A DNA stretch of 64,000 bases. Origin: Tranzscheliella williamsii (lineage: Eukaryota > Basidiomycota > Ustilaginomycetes > Ustilaginales > Ustilaginaceae). Shown here in pieces: positions 8,465 to 18,315 of the stretch (the stretch's first letter is position 1; the number at the start of each line of letters is the position of its first letter). The notes under the pieces are model-generated. The model saw only the letters and a list, made by a program, of their open reading frames with translations, did no database searches and was not told where the DNA came from. The stretch is taken from the NCBI GenBank assembly GCA_023212725.1, contig JALBYF010000004.1:62001-126000 (forward strand), in the 5' to 3' direction. The translations under genes were made by a program, and so were the position numbers.

Positions 8465-9283
8465 CTAGAGGACGATAAAGAGGACGGCAGTGAGGAGGCC
8501 GGTGGTGGCTGCGGTGGCCGCCCACCAAGAGCCGTCTGCCTGCGGGCTGGCCGAGCTGGTAGTGCCACTTGCGCTGGTACTGGCGTGGCTGTTTGGCGGT
8601 TGGGTTGTATTGGTGGCTGCGCCGGGGGGGAGGGGGCGGTTGCGGGCAGGAGCGGGTGTGGTGCCGGTTGGGCCTGGGGCGGTGGAGTCGCTGGTGCCGG
8701 AGGGTGGTGCGGTGGAGGGGGGTGGCTGGGCAGTCGGGCCTTGGTGGCCGCCGGTGCTGAGCGGGCGCTCGGCGGGCGCGGGGGGCGCGATCTGGGCGAT
8801 GGCCTTGTCGCCGGGCGCGGTAGCCAGCGGCTCTGGGGCGCGCGGCGCCGGCTCCGGGCTCGCCTTGGGCGCCGCGCGCGGCAACGTCGCGTTCCAACTG
8901 CTCTGCGTCGCCCCGATCCCCGGCGGCAGGATCCCCCAGTGCGCCGGCTTCGCCCGCACCCCCGTCGCATCCACAACCGCTCCCGCTCGCCCCTCCTTGG
9001 GCCCCTGACCAACAGGCGCTAACAGGTAGCCCCCTCTTTCACCCTTCTTGATCGTGTAGCCCAGCTCGTGCATCGTCTGCCTGAACTTGGCGCTCGTCGG
9101 CGGGAAGAACGAGTTTCGCTCTGGCACGACCAGCGCCGGCTCCTCGTGCGCCGCTGCCTCCGGCGTCGTCGCCATCTCGATGTGCGGCTTCTCCCCGTCG
9201 CCGCCAGCAGAAGCCAGCTGCGCCACGCCGGCCAGACAGGCCACAACCAACAGGACGACGCTTCGCATTCGTCTACTCAGCAT
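8465..9283 (-). CDS. Secreted, probably GPI-anchored Pro/Ala/Thr-rich protein of unknown function
   Basis: ORF of 272 residues; ATGs at residues 1 and 6 are both plausible starts. Residues 1-26 form a clear signal peptide (basic MLSRRMRSVV, hydrophobic LLVVACLAGVAQL, then ASAGG). Residues 54-105 form the only compact-looking block, with SFFPPTSAKFRQTMHELGY and IKKGERGGYLLAPVGQG. Residues 130-245 are rich in Pro, Ala, Thr and Ser, a mucin-like stalk suited to O-mannosylation. The end is GSWWAATAATTGLLTAVLFIVL preceded by small residues, the layout of a GPI-attachment signal. The likely location is the cell wall or plasma membrane. I do not recognise the family. The short conserved-looking domain and lack of Cys argue against a typical small cysteine-rich effector. 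Confidence 0.65.
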   Translation of the reverse strand: MLSRRMRSVVLLVVACLAGVAQLASAGGDGEKPHIEMATTPEAAAHEEPALVVPERNSFFPPTSAKFRQTMHELGYTIKKGERGGYLLAPVGQGPKEGRAGAVVDATGVRAKPAHWGILPPGIGATQSSWNATLPRAAPKASPEPAPRAPEPLATAPGDKAIAQIAPPAPAERPLSTGGHQGPTAQPPPSTAPPSGTSDSTAPGPTGTTPAPARNRPLPPGAATNTTQPPNSHASTSASGTTSSASPQADGSWWAATAATTGLLTAVLFIVL

Positions 9284-9664
9284 CCTGAGTGCCTACCGAT
9301 ACAGATACAGTCGTGGGCAGAGACAAAGATCCGCCAGTGAGCCGCGCCCATCTTGGAAACCATGCTCGCAAGCTTGCACCAGCCCGTCGCATCGTTTCAT
9401 CGGGTTTTGCTAGGGGGCCTAGCCTCCGGTGCCACCTAATGAAGCGGCCATCCCACAAAGCTTTCCACCCACCACTCGGTGGGTTTTGGGCGGGTCTGTA
9501 TCAGAAGGGATCTCCAAAGTCCCACACGGCTGGCAGGCACACAGACCCCTTGTGGCGTTTCAAGATGAGCAGGTGGGCGTTAAGTCTATACCGCGCAACT
9601 TTTTGCCGTAGGTAGATAGATGGATGCGCTGCAAGCCGTGTGGGACCAGGAACGAAAAGGGGCA
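9284..9664. other. Intergenic gap upstream of the GPI-type protein
   Basis: 381 bp between the GPI-type gene (start at 9283, minus) and the cotransporter gene's 3' end (minus). No conserved ORF, repeat or RNA gene was seen; it should contain the promoter of the GPI-type gene and the 3' untranslated region of the cotransporter. Confidence 0.4.
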
Positions 9665-12600
9665 CTACAAGCTCATGGTCATGGTAAGCGTCTTGGCGTG
9701 GACGCCGAGGATGGGCGGGCCGCCAGCAAAGAGGCTTTCCAGCTGTTCCAGGTAGCGGAGCGACTTGAGCTCGTCGAGGCTCGTGCCTGGTTCCGGGGCA
9801 GGCAGCGCGGTCAGGACGACGCCGGTGGCGGCGCAGCTGTTGATGCGGATCAGCTCGTTGAGGATCAGATACTGCGCCTTGTTGGGCAGCTCGTTGAACG
9901 AAATCACCGGCAGATCCGTTGCGTACATGCTTGCCGCCCTGCCCGAAGGCGTGCGAGGCTGCGCTTGCGGACGGCTTCGCCGCTGATGTGCGCGTGACGG
10001 CGAGGCTGTAGTCTCCTCCGACCGTGTCCGGCCGTGGGACAAGCCCGCTATTGCCTTTCGCTGCTTCTTCGCCATAGGCGTCGCAAGGAGGCGCCCCTTG
10101 GCATCGTACTCGCCGCTCGACGAGCCGCCGGACCCGCTCCCGTCCGAAACAATGGACGAAGCATCGCTAAAGGCGCCGCTTCGCGAACTCGCAGACGATG
10201 CGCTTGAGGCGAGCTTGGGTCGCAGAGCGGCAGGTCCCGTATTGCCGCTCGCTTTGCGTGGAGTCTCTGCAATCAAGTGCGCTTCCTTGAGCTGGTCCTG
10301 CCATTGTTTCCTTTCAGAGGCCTTGAGCGTAGAATCGTCGTCATGGCCGTTGCCTTTGATATCCGCCTCTAGTGTCTTGCGCAGTGGCGAAACCGGCACA
10401 GATGCTCGTGGCGTCATGCTCGAGTCAGTCGAACCATAAGATGACCCTAACATGCCCGTTTTCTTTCCGTCCAGAGCGCCTCGGACCGTGGTCGGTTTGG
10501 CTGTTCGCTGGCTGGAACTGAGCGACCCGTAGCCGACCGTGCCCATACTTGTGATACTAGATCCGAGGAGCTGACGGTCAGGTCCCGTGACCGGATCGTC
10601 AGGCAGACCAGCTGAGCCGCCGATCGAGTAAGCTCGCAGACGCTGCGTTCTGACCTTGTTGTGGCTGTCAGGGGCGAGTGTAGACGACCTCCGAAGGGAC
10701 AAACCTCTCCGGCCGGGGCTATCATCGAGCCAGTCGTCATCCTCGGACAGCAGCGCCAGCTCGTCCTCATAGTCCGAATCCGAGTCGGACGATTCTCCAT
10801 CATCGCCATCGTCGCGGCGGGCGCGCGGATGCGCAAGACCCAGCCGGATGTTCTGTTTGTGGAAGGCGAGATGCTCCGCTGGCAAGCTGACCCCAAACAG
10901 CTTTTGTTCGCGCTTCGACTGTTTCTTGTTCGGGTCCGCCGCTGCAGCGCTCGGGCTCTGCGACCCGGCAATCGCTTTGGCAGGGCTCACCTGCGATTTC
11001 CGCTTCGCTGCCGCTTTGGCCCTTCGTTCGTCGTCGCGCCTGAGCTCCTTCAGTGTTTCCCACCATGGATCGCCTCGGAGCGCCTCGTCCACCTCGGATG
11101 CTGCCACACTACGCCCATGTATAATGGTCTGATACGTGCTGACGCTTTGATCCGCCAAACAGAAGACCCGAAGCGAAGCCGGAATCCGCAAGTTGTCCAG
11201 CAAGGCGTGTATACGCTTTCTTTCTTCCTCTACCTCGTTCGGGTGCTCCACGAATACAGAAACCCGCAACTTGTGCGTTTTCCAGGCGCTTGTGAAACTG
11301 AGGATGGTGCCCAGTTGGAGAACCATGGTGTAGGTGTCCCAGGCATGGCTCTCGTCCGCGTCTTGGCTTGCGATTTGAATAGGCCAGAGATCAATAAACT
11401 TCTCTTCTTTCTCCTTCGCTTCTCGATTGGTGGCCGTAACCGGCATCTGCATGAGATCGAAGCCGTATGCAATCGCCAGAGCTTTGTTGAGAGCTAGCGA
11501 ATCCTCCATGATCCCAACATAGGTCGTCGGCTTGATGGGGGTCTCTTTCCTCGCAGCATCGGTAGGGAGGCTGCCGATATCTACTACTTGATGCTGACGG
11601 TGTGGCCATGCCAAGCCCCGAATCGTGACCTCGCTACCGTCACTCGGGTGCCCACTACCGCCTCCTGAGCTGTTGCGGGCCACTTTAGCAGGGTGCCGCA
11701 TGTCGCTAGGGTAACCCATAACGACAATATTGGGTCGCATGCCTCCCAATCCACAGGAGAGGATTAGATTTCTAGCACCTTCCCTCTCGTCCTTGGCAAT
11801 GACCACGTCAACAAAGCTTTTGATGCCAGTAATGTCAACCAGCTTCAGCCAAGCCACTTGCTGCTTGCGCAGTTCTTGCAGACACTCGGTGAACTCGCCC
11901 TTGAGCACATGCCCGAGAACGTACAAAGCGCCTTTTTTGAGGGAGTTGCAAAAGATGATCAAGTTCCATTCGCTCCTTGGGTTGTTGGCGAGCAGAAGAA
12001 TTTGGGGACGCCAGTACTTGACGTGGCCCTTTCTCTCATCCAGGCGGAGAAGATACTTGCGAACAAAATGATAGGTGATGTTCCTAGTCACATCGCCCCA
12101 TGGTTTTGGCGGAGAGAAAAAGTGGATCATGACAAAGAGGAAGACCGCAAAGAATATGCAGGCAAGCGCAGCGGCTGGATCGGTGAAGAACATTGCGCCG
12201 AAACAGCTAATGGCGCCGGCGGCGCCGGTCCAGATATTCCAATACTTGAAAGATGGGCGGAAGCTTGGTGCACCACCCGCCTTGAGGGCGCAGGTGGCGA
12301 AGCTAAGGGTTCCGAAGGTCAGGAGTGTTGTCATAGTGACAAGCTGTGCGATGGTGTTGACAGAGTCTACGAACAGAATCATCTGGCAGATAATGTAGGT
12401 AACGATGACCGCAAAGATCGGAGTGTCGCTGGTTTCGGTGCCCTGTGCAAAGATGTCGAGTACGGGCAAAAGGCTGTCGCGCGCAATGGCCTGTAGCACC
12501 TTTCCGCAGGCCATGACGCCCATCAAAGCCGAGAAAGCGGTCGATGCCAGAGCGCCGAAAGTAATGACTTGTGGACTGAGCGCAACGTCGGACACAATGC

Positions 12601-14200
12601 CCACATCACTGTAGAAAGACTCGCGCTCGATCGTCCCTGCAAAAATCACAAAGCTGAAGAAATAGACCAGGAATGTGAAAACGAGCGAGTAATTGGTGCC
12701 TTTGGGAATGCTCTTGCTTGGCTTACGCAGATCACCAGACATGGAAGCGCCTGCCAAGATTCCGGTGACAGCGGGGAAGAGGACCCCGAAAACACTTTGC
12801 CAGGTTTCTGTTTCCAAGCCTGTCGAGGAGCCGGCGGCTCCCGTCGTGAACCGAGGGAAGAGGTTGGTTCTCAGGGTCTCCCAGGACCAACCGGTGTAGT
12901 AGGCGCCTCTGTCATCGTCGATGAAAGGCTTGACGACCAAAGATGAGATGGGGATGCTGAGAATCGAAAGGCCGAGCACGAAAGCCAAAGCTAGCGTCGC
13001 TCGAGCGAAGAGCTTGGACCCTACGAGGCAGACGATAGCGCTCAAGAGCAAGATGACAGACCCGTAGAAGAAGGAATACCAAGGGCCTTCGGGCAGCATG
13101 CCTGTAGGACCTCGGCTCTCGCCAAAGGCATCTGTCAGGGTCTCTACAAAACCGAGGACGTTCATGGCAGCATTTAGGGCCTGGCCGGCAAAGAAGATGA
13201 GGCCGATCGAGCCACCAAACTCTGGTCCGAGGGAGCGGGAGATGAGGTAATACGCACCACCTCCGCGCACTTGGCCGTTGGTGCTGATGGCGTTAAGACT
13301 CATGGCGGTAAGGGTATCAATGGCATAGCTGAGAAAAAGAAGGAAGAGGGATCCCAGCAGGCCCGCTTGTCCGAGGATGAAGCCAAAACGCAGGAAGAGA
13401 ATGATGCCCAAAATATTGAGACTGACGGGCATGAAAACGCCATCCCAGGTACCTAGCTTACGAGGAGCTATCTCGGCTGGACTGATCATTCCAAGGGTCT
13501 TGACGCGATGTGAGTGGCCGTTGTGCAATGACATCTCTTGGAAGCCGCTATTTGATCGAATTGGACGTTTTTGATGTCGGCTGCGCGTGGAATGACCAGA
13601 TTCGCCCGGCCCTGCCTGTTTGTCAGAGAAAGAGACGCCTTTCTGTAGCCTTCTTGGCCTAATGGTGGAAGAGCCAAGTGATGACGTTCCTATCGAATAG
13701 GGATTGTCAGAATGTATGGGATCAAGCGCGTTCTTGCTGGACTGGCCATTGGCGCCATCTTGTGAAGAGCTGAAAGGATCCCCACTGACTTGGCCGCTTT
13801 TGAGATCGACATGATAGGGTGCGCTACTGGCTCCGGGCTGAAAGAAGTAGCTTTCGGGCTGTTCTTGATTGCTGTCCGATCTGTGATCGCTGCTGTTGCT
13901 AGCGACACTGCTGGGACGGGAAGGCCCGGATTCGTGCAAGTCAGGACTGTTGCGACGCGAGTACATCGAAGGGGTGCGATGACCGCGGGCATTGTCGGAC
14001 GCGGAGGCGTCGTCGTTGTTGTCGCGTCTCCTACGATTCGCCAATGAGGTGCTCATACCGCCGGGTTCGTCCGCGGTAGCATCAGAGAGCAGCTGCTCTC
14101 CTTCTTGGGCGAGATCATCGTCAACAGGTTCCCGGCGTAAGAGCTGGTTCTGCAGAGAATCGAAGTCTTGAGAAGCACGGCTCGATACAAAGTGCGACAT
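9665..14200 (-). CDS. VHC1: Cation-chloride cotransporter (SLC12 / Vhc1-like)
   Basis: Intronless ORF of 1511 residues from ATG 14198-14200. Residues 1-240 are Ser-rich and disordered. The transport core starts at KLGTWDGVFMPVSLNILGII (about 249) and contains roughly twelve membrane spans to about 700, including LFLRFGFILGQAGLLG, VRGGGAYYLISRSLGPEFGG and GASMSGDLRKPSKSIPKGTN, all typical of the SLC12 amino acid/polyamine/organocation fold. A long cytosolic C-terminal region follows, with conserved blocks (KYWRPQILLLANNPRSEWNL, DLWPIQIA, AWKTHKLRVSVFVE) and very variable Ser/Lys/Asp-rich inserts between about 1090 and 1430. The protein ends with a domain that resumes similarity (FNELPNKAQYLILNELIRIN). 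Fungal Vhc1 is vacuolar and moves K+ with Cl-. Location here is inferred from that homolog. It is divergent from ARP8. Confidence 0.92.
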   Translation of the reverse strand: MSHFVSSRASQDFDSLQNQLLRREPVDDDLAQEGEQLLSDATADEPGGMSTSLANRRRRDNNDDASASDNARGHRTPSMYSRRNSPDLHESGPSRPSSVASNSSDHRSDSNQEQPESYFFQPGASSAPYHVDLKSGQVSGDPFSSSQDGANGQSSKNALDPIHSDNPYSIGTSSLGSSTIRPRRLQKGVSFSDKQAGPGESGHSTRSRHQKRPIRSNSGFQEMSLHNGHSHRVKTLGMISPAEIAPRKLGTWDGVFMPVSLNILGIILFLRFGFILGQAGLLGSLFLLFLSYAIDTLTAMSLNAISTNGQVRGGGAYYLISRSLGPEFGGSIGLIFFAGQALNAAMNVLGFVETLTDAFGESRGPTGMLPEGPWYSFFYGSVILLLSAIVCLVGSKLFARATLALAFVLGLSILSIPISSLVVKPFIDDDRGAYYTGWSWETLRTNLFPRFTTGAAGSSTGLETETWQSVFGVLFPAVTGILAGASMSGDLRKPSKSIPKGTNYSLVFTFLVYFFSFVIFAGTIERESFYSDVGIVSDVALSPQVITFGALASTAFSALMGVMACGKVLQAIARDSLLPVLDIFAQGTETSDTPIFAVIVTYIICQMILFVDSVNTIAQLVTMTTLLTFGTLSFATCALKAGGAPSFRPSFKYWNIWTGAAGAISCFGAMFFTDPAAALACIFFAVFLFVMIHFFSPPKPWGDVTRNITYHFVRKYLLRLDERKGHVKYWRPQILLLANNPRSEWNLIIFCNSLKKGALYVLGHVLKGEFTECLQELRKQQVAWLKLVDITGIKSFVDVVIAKDEREGARNLILSCGLGGMRPNIVVMGYPSDMRHPAKVARNSSGGGSGHPSDGSEVTIRGLAWPHRQHQVVDIGSLPTDAARKETPIKPTTYVGIMEDSLALNKALAIAYGFDLMQMPVTATNREAKEKEEKFIDLWPIQIASQDADESHAWDTYTMVLQLGTILSFTSAWKTHKLRVSVFVEHPNEVEEERKRIHALLDNLRIPASLRVFCLADQSVSTYQTIIHGRSVAASEVDEALRGDPWWETLKELRRDDERRAKAAAKRKSQVSPAKAIAGSQSPSAAAADPNKKQSKREQKLFGVSLPAEHLAFHKQNIRLGLAHPRARRDDGDDGESSDSDSDYEDELALLSEDDDWLDDSPGRRGLSLRRSSTLAPDSHNKVRTQRLRAYSIGGSAGLPDDPVTGPDRQLLGSSITSMGTVGYGSLSSSQRTAKPTTVRGALDGKKTGMLGSSYGSTDSSMTPRASVPVSPLRKTLEADIKGNGHDDDSTLKASERKQWQDQLKEAHLIAETPRKASGNTGPAALRPKLASSASSASSRSGAFSDASSIVSDGSGSGGSSSGEYDAKGRLLATPMAKKQRKAIAGLSHGRTRSEETTASPSRAHQRRSRPQAQPRTPSGRAASMYATDLPVISFNELPNKAQYLILNELIRINSCAATGVVLTALPAPEPGTSLDELKSLRYLEQLESLFAGGPPILGVHAKTLTMTMSL

Positions 14201-15064
14201 GATGACCGAGCTGCGGCGCCAAAGCGGCCAAAGGTGCAGATGGACAGCTGTTCACCGATCTGGGCAGATGGGCTGCTGTGAACTGTTGTGGTAGGCTGGC
14301 GGAGGAGAAGCCAAGTGAAGCCAGAGATCAATGCATGCTACTTTCTTGTAGACTCGGTGTCGCACGCCCGGGAGCCGAGCGGAGCGAGATTGGGCGCAGG
14401 GTGCCGGACGAATTGTTGTTGATGTAGGAGGAAGGAGGAGAGGGGTGCAGACGGAAGGGAAGGGCTCTAGGGTTGCCGATGCCAACGTGTATGAACAAGA
14501 ACGAGAACGAGAACAAGTGTGAGTGTGTTGAGGAACAGGGGTGAGAAGTGAGCCCAGCGTATTCCCCAAATGAGCGCCAAACGGGGGCTAAGGAAAGTGA
14601 CAAGTGGAGAAGATGAGGAACAAGGCAACCGAAACGCACGAAGCAGGCACATCGAACAAATTTGTGATGTTAGGTTTTCATGCGTGAGAAGTCTTTCACA
14701 ACGTCCCGGTAGATCCGATGCGATAGGCCTAGAGTAGTCTCGAGTCTATTTTGGGGTGGTGATATCAGAGGAACCCACTCACACTGAGAGTGTGACTGTG
14801 AGATAGAGTGGCATCAAAGGGGATCACGGGTGACCGATGCGGAGACGCCGAAGGTGATAGAGCCATCTGCTGCCATCATGCTGATTGGAATTCTGTGAGG
14901 GATCGATAGGATCTTGGCGGACAAGCCGACGCTTTCGCAATTCTGCTAACGTGAATAAGACAGACTGACTTGATTGGGATTGCGATTGAGACTCGCATGC
15001 GTTTCTCGTCTTCCTTTACGATCGTATCGGGCAGCCTCCGCCATCAGCAACGTTGCTGGCTACG
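14201..15064. promoter_or_regulatory. Divergent intergenic region, cotransporter / ARP8
   Basis: 864 bp with no supported gene. It must contain promoters for both neighbours. A TGTTAGG hexamer variant occurs near 14668 and a perfect 7-bp inverted repeat with a 3-bp spacer at 14779-14795. Short ORFs here show no conserved features. The stretch is lower in GC than the coding regions on either side. Confidence 0.45.
14779..14795. repeat. Short inverted repeat in a divergent promoter
   Basis: TCACACT, spacer GAG, AGTGTGA: a perfect 7-bp palindromic pair about 270 bp upstream of ARP8 and 580 bp upstream of the cotransporter. The two-fold symmetry would suit a dimeric DNA-binding protein, but no factor can be named. 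Confidence 0.5.
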
Positions 15065-17830
15065 ATGCCGCCCAAGAAGGTGTCTCTCGCGGCCAATCCG
15101 CCACCAGACGCATCACAGAATATCCCACTGCAATACACCACTTTCTTTTCGGTCGCTCCGCTGAACGCAAAGAATGTCTCCTCCTCCTACCTCAAGACCG
15201 AGGCACAGACATGGATCTCGCGCTCGCAAACGGCTCTTGCGAATCAGCCGCAGTCCATTGCCAGCAAAAAGCGAAAACTAGCTGCGCGTGCGTCGGCCAA
15301 GGAAACCGACGAGGCGGCAGACGCTGACTCTAGCATGATGCTCGATCAGGACCTCGATATCGATCTCGAAGCCGACGATCTCCAGGCAACAGAAAACACC
15401 TCCGCCTATCGCACCATCGTGATTCACCCTGGATCCGAGAACATCAGGATCGGAAGAGCCACCGATCTCTTCCCCATCACCGTGCCCAATGCCATTGCTC
15501 GCAGGTCTAAACTCGGCTCAGCTGCAGCGGCGAGTCAGCCACCGGCTGCGTCCTCTGCAAAGAGGGCAAGCGCTGGCACGGATGCCAATGTCGATATGGA
15601 ATTGGACCAGGCTGGTGGCGCCGACAAGCGAGCTCCAATAGACAGCAACAAGCCAAAGGACGACATGACCGACGAGTCCGAGGAAGAAGGAGAGGAGGCC
15701 GTCCAGTTGTCACGCAAGAATCCACGTCGCAGCGCTGTCGGCCAAGGCGTGGCAGAAAGAATGTCTAACAGCGCAACTCCTGCAGCAGCTACCAGAGCCA
15801 AGTCTACCCTCGACCAAGGCATCGACGCTATCAGGAACGATCTGCGCGCCATCATGCGGCAAGAAAAGCTACGCTCGGTCGGCAATGCCAAGAACCTGGC
15901 TGCCAACTACAACGACAGCAGTCAGCCTGAAGACGTGCCCGAACACAATGACCTGTTTGGCCTCGAATGGACCGACGAAGAGGTTGGCGCAAAGACGGAT
16001 GTACTTTGTGGCGAAAAGGCGCTGCGTCTCGCCTGCTTCTCGCAGCCAAAGACCAAGGAGCCCAACGTCCAGCAGAGACGCCAACAGCAAGCATCCGGCT
16101 TAAAGCCTCTTTCGCCGCCGGACAGTGACAGACCATGGACGCTCTTCCGCCCTTTTCAGAGAGGTACGCTAGATGTGAACAGCTACGTAGACCACTACGG
16201 GCCCTCTGCCGCTGTCCAAGCGCTTCTTGGCGATGTCAGGACCATCTTTGAACACGCCATCACCTCTCCGCCCGAAGACATCGAACAACGGCAGGAGACG
16301 GGCAAAGTGCTCGCCAACGGTCTCGGCATTCCTCGTGAGGAATTTGGCAGCTACACGGTCATCCTTGTGGTTCCCGACCTTTTCTCGCGGGCCGATGTCA
16401 AGGCATTGACCGACGTGCTGCTTGTCGACATGGGATTCGCACAGACCTGCATCCAGCAGGAGAGCGTTTGTGCCACTTTTGGCGCTGGTCTTTCATCTGG
16501 CTGTGTGGTCGATATGGGAGCCGAGTCCATCTCCATCACCTGTGTCGAGGAGGGTCTGATTCTCCCTGAAACGCGAATCCACCTTTCCTACGGCGGCAAG
16601 GACCTGACGCATTTCCTCGCGGAACTCTTCATGCGTGCCAAGTTCCCGTACAGGGAGCTGGACTGCCGGTCCAGCATTGCCGACTCGATGCTGATCGATG
16701 AGCTGAAGCGCAAGCTCATCACCCTCAATCCGGCCGACATTGGTCTCAACATTCACGACTTCTACCTCCGCCTGCCGTCACGCCCGACGACCAAGTTCTT
16801 GTTCCGCACGTACGACGAGCTGATTATGGGACCCATGAGCCTCTTCGACCCTGCTGTGTTCGACCTTGATCAGAAGAGACTGCTAAAGGGCAAGTTCAGA
16901 GCAGGTCATATCGAGGACAACGGGATGGACGAGACCGTAGTCGAGGATGCGCCGGAGCTGAGTGTGCTGAACGGCCTGGACGTGCCGATCACAACAGCGA
17001 TGACCAACTGTGTCCGGCATCTGCTGCCAGCTCCCCCGCCGCCCGCGGCGCCATCGGCGGCGACGCTGGGTCCCTCGGTCTCCGGGACGACGACGGCGGC
17101 CACTGGGACGCACGCGCCCGGCTCGGAAGTCGGGACGCCGGCGCCGCCTGGGTCGCTGTCGGCCGCGGAGATGAAGATCAAGCCGAGCGCTGAAGGGGCT
17201 AACGACAGCGCGGCGCCTTCGCGCGGCGGCTCGCCCTCGCTTGCAGTGGCGGCGCCATCTGCGCTGGCAGACGGGAGCGTTTTGGCGTCGGCGGAGGTGT
17301 CGGCGCAGCCTTCGCCGGCGCCGCAGAACGGCGCCGGCATGTCGGTCCCCGTCACCGGCGCGGCCATGGCGAGCGAGCCAGCGGCGGTGCAGCCCGCGGA
17401 ACCGGTCAAGCCGACGATCGACATCTTTTTTGAAGCGTCCAAGACGCCGCTGGACCAGGCGATTTTCAGCTCGCTGCTGGCTTCGATCGGGCAGGTGGGC
17501 CCCGCGGGCGACGAGCGTCTGCGCAAGATGTCGAACAACATCCTCTGCGTCGGTGGCACCGCGCTGATTCCCGGCCTTGCCCCCGCGCTCGACGCCAGAC
17601 TGACCGCGCTGCTCGGCCACCACTTTAGCCTCTCCACCGGCGACGCCAACAACGCGCCCAAGGTCACCGTCATCCCACCCCCCCGCGACATGGACCCCCA
17701 GCTGCTCGCCTGGAAGGGCATGTCCGTCTTCGCCCGCCTCGACCTAGCCGCTCAGGAGCTCTGTCTGCGCAAAGAGGACTGGTCCCTTTTCGGATACCGC
17801 GCCCTGAAGGAGAAGACACTTTTCCTCTAG
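15065..17830 (+). CDS. ARP8: Actin-related protein 8 (INO80 chromatin-remodelling complex)
   Basis: Intronless. The true start is the ATG at 15065 (MPPKKVSLAANPPPDASQNI); the open frame begins four codons earlier at a TTG. The product is 921 residues. After a variable N-terminal region, actin-fold sequence begins with YRTIVIHPGSENIRIGRATD, where Arp8 proteins have the equivalent of the actin phosphate-1 loop. Other matching blocks are WTLFRPFQRGTLDV, SYTVILVVPDLFSRADVKAL, TFGAGLSSGCVVDMGAESIS, THFLAELFMRAKFPY and the end QLLAWKGMSVFARLDLAAQE. Arp8 is part of the Arp8-Arp4-actin module that lets nuclear INO80 sense linker DNA. A roughly 130-residue Pro/Ala/Ser-rich insert (about residues 655-780) interrupts the fold and is coded by extremely G-rich DNA. 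Family assignment is firm; ATP binding cannot be judged from sequence. Confidence 0.92.
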   Translation: MPPKKVSLAANPPPDASQNIPLQYTTFFSVAPLNAKNVSSSYLKTEAQTWISRSQTALANQPQSIASKKRKLAARASAKETDEAADADSSMMLDQDLDIDLEADDLQATENTSAYRTIVIHPGSENIRIGRATDLFPITVPNAIARRSKLGSAAAASQPPAASSAKRASAGTDANVDMELDQAGGADKRAPIDSNKPKDDMTDESEEEGEEAVQLSRKNPRRSAVGQGVAERMSNSATPAAATRAKSTLDQGIDAIRNDLRAIMRQEKLRSVGNAKNLAANYNDSSQPEDVPEHNDLFGLEWTDEEVGAKTDVLCGEKALRLACFSQPKTKEPNVQQRRQQQASGLKPLSPPDSDRPWTLFRPFQRGTLDVNSYVDHYGPSAAVQALLGDVRTIFEHAITSPPEDIEQRQETGKVLANGLGIPREEFGSYTVILVVPDLFSRADVKALTDVLLVDMGFAQTCIQQESVCATFGAGLSSGCVVDMGAESISITCVEEGLILPETRIHLSYGGKDLTHFLAELFMRAKFPYRELDCRSSIADSMLIDELKRKLITLNPADIGLNIHDFYLRLPSRPTTKFLFRTYDELIMGPMSLFDPAVFDLDQKRLLKGKFRAGHIEDNGMDETVVEDAPELSVLNGLDVPITTAMTNCVRHLLPAPPPPAAPSAATLGPSVSGTTTAATGTHAPGSEVGTPAPPGSLSAAEMKIKPSAEGANDSAAPSRGGSPSLAVAAPSALADGSVLASAEVSAQPSPAPQNGAGMSVPVTGAAMASEPAAVQPAEPVKPTIDIFFEASKTPLDQAIFSSLLASIGQVGPAGDERLRKMSNNILCVGGTALIPGLAPALDARLTALLGHHFSLSTGDANNAPKVTVIPPPRDMDPQLLAWKGMSVFARLDLAAQELCLRKEDWSLFGYRALKEKTLFL

Positions 17831-18315
17831 CACGCCGTCCTGCTTGCCTCGTTGCTCGGGATCCGATTGCCTCAACGTGTAATTTTACAGAGACGTCCCA
17901 TGGCGACACAGCTATGCCCACCCTGCTATCGACACCGGTCGACATCTACTGTCTCACGCAGCCACGCCTGCACAAAATGCGGCTAGCCCGCGTCGCAGCT
18001 ACGAAGTACGTTGCTGGGAAGTAATGTTCAGAGCATGTTCGTACTGAGGCCCTCTTCGACATGGACAAGCCGTCATCGTACCGCTTGTCGTCTACTTACG
18101 AATCCCGTACAATAAGGGGTTTACGTTGCTGGCGAGCGGTAGGTGCGTGGAAGCGAGGCGGGCCGGGGCTGTGCAAGCAGGAACGGAGCGGCTGGGGGTC
18201 ATTTCATCTGGCGATGGGGGCGGCGGCTGGCACGGGCCACCTTGCTGGGTCCCTTCCGCCAGTGTGGGAGCAAGGTGAACGTTGGCGTTGAGCGGCGACC
18301 TGGAGCAGCGGCGAC
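17831..18315. other. Intergenic gap between ARP8 and the CTR-type gene
   Basis: 485 bp holding the ARP8 3' untranslated region and the promoter of the copper transporter gene. No tRNA, repeat or conserved ORF was seen. I looked for a copper-response core of the TTTGCTC type and did not find a clear copy. Confidence 0.4.

Noticed and set aside
6322..9012. Long antisense or alternate frames (379-459 codons) over AP-2 sigma, TRAPPC12-like and GPI-type genes
   Set aside because: Arg/Pro/Ala-rich low-complexity translations caused by G-rich/C-rich DNA; no conserved motif; overlap real genes.
15053..15064. Four-codon upstream extension of ARP8
   Set aside because: The frame opens with TTG; the first ATG is 15065.
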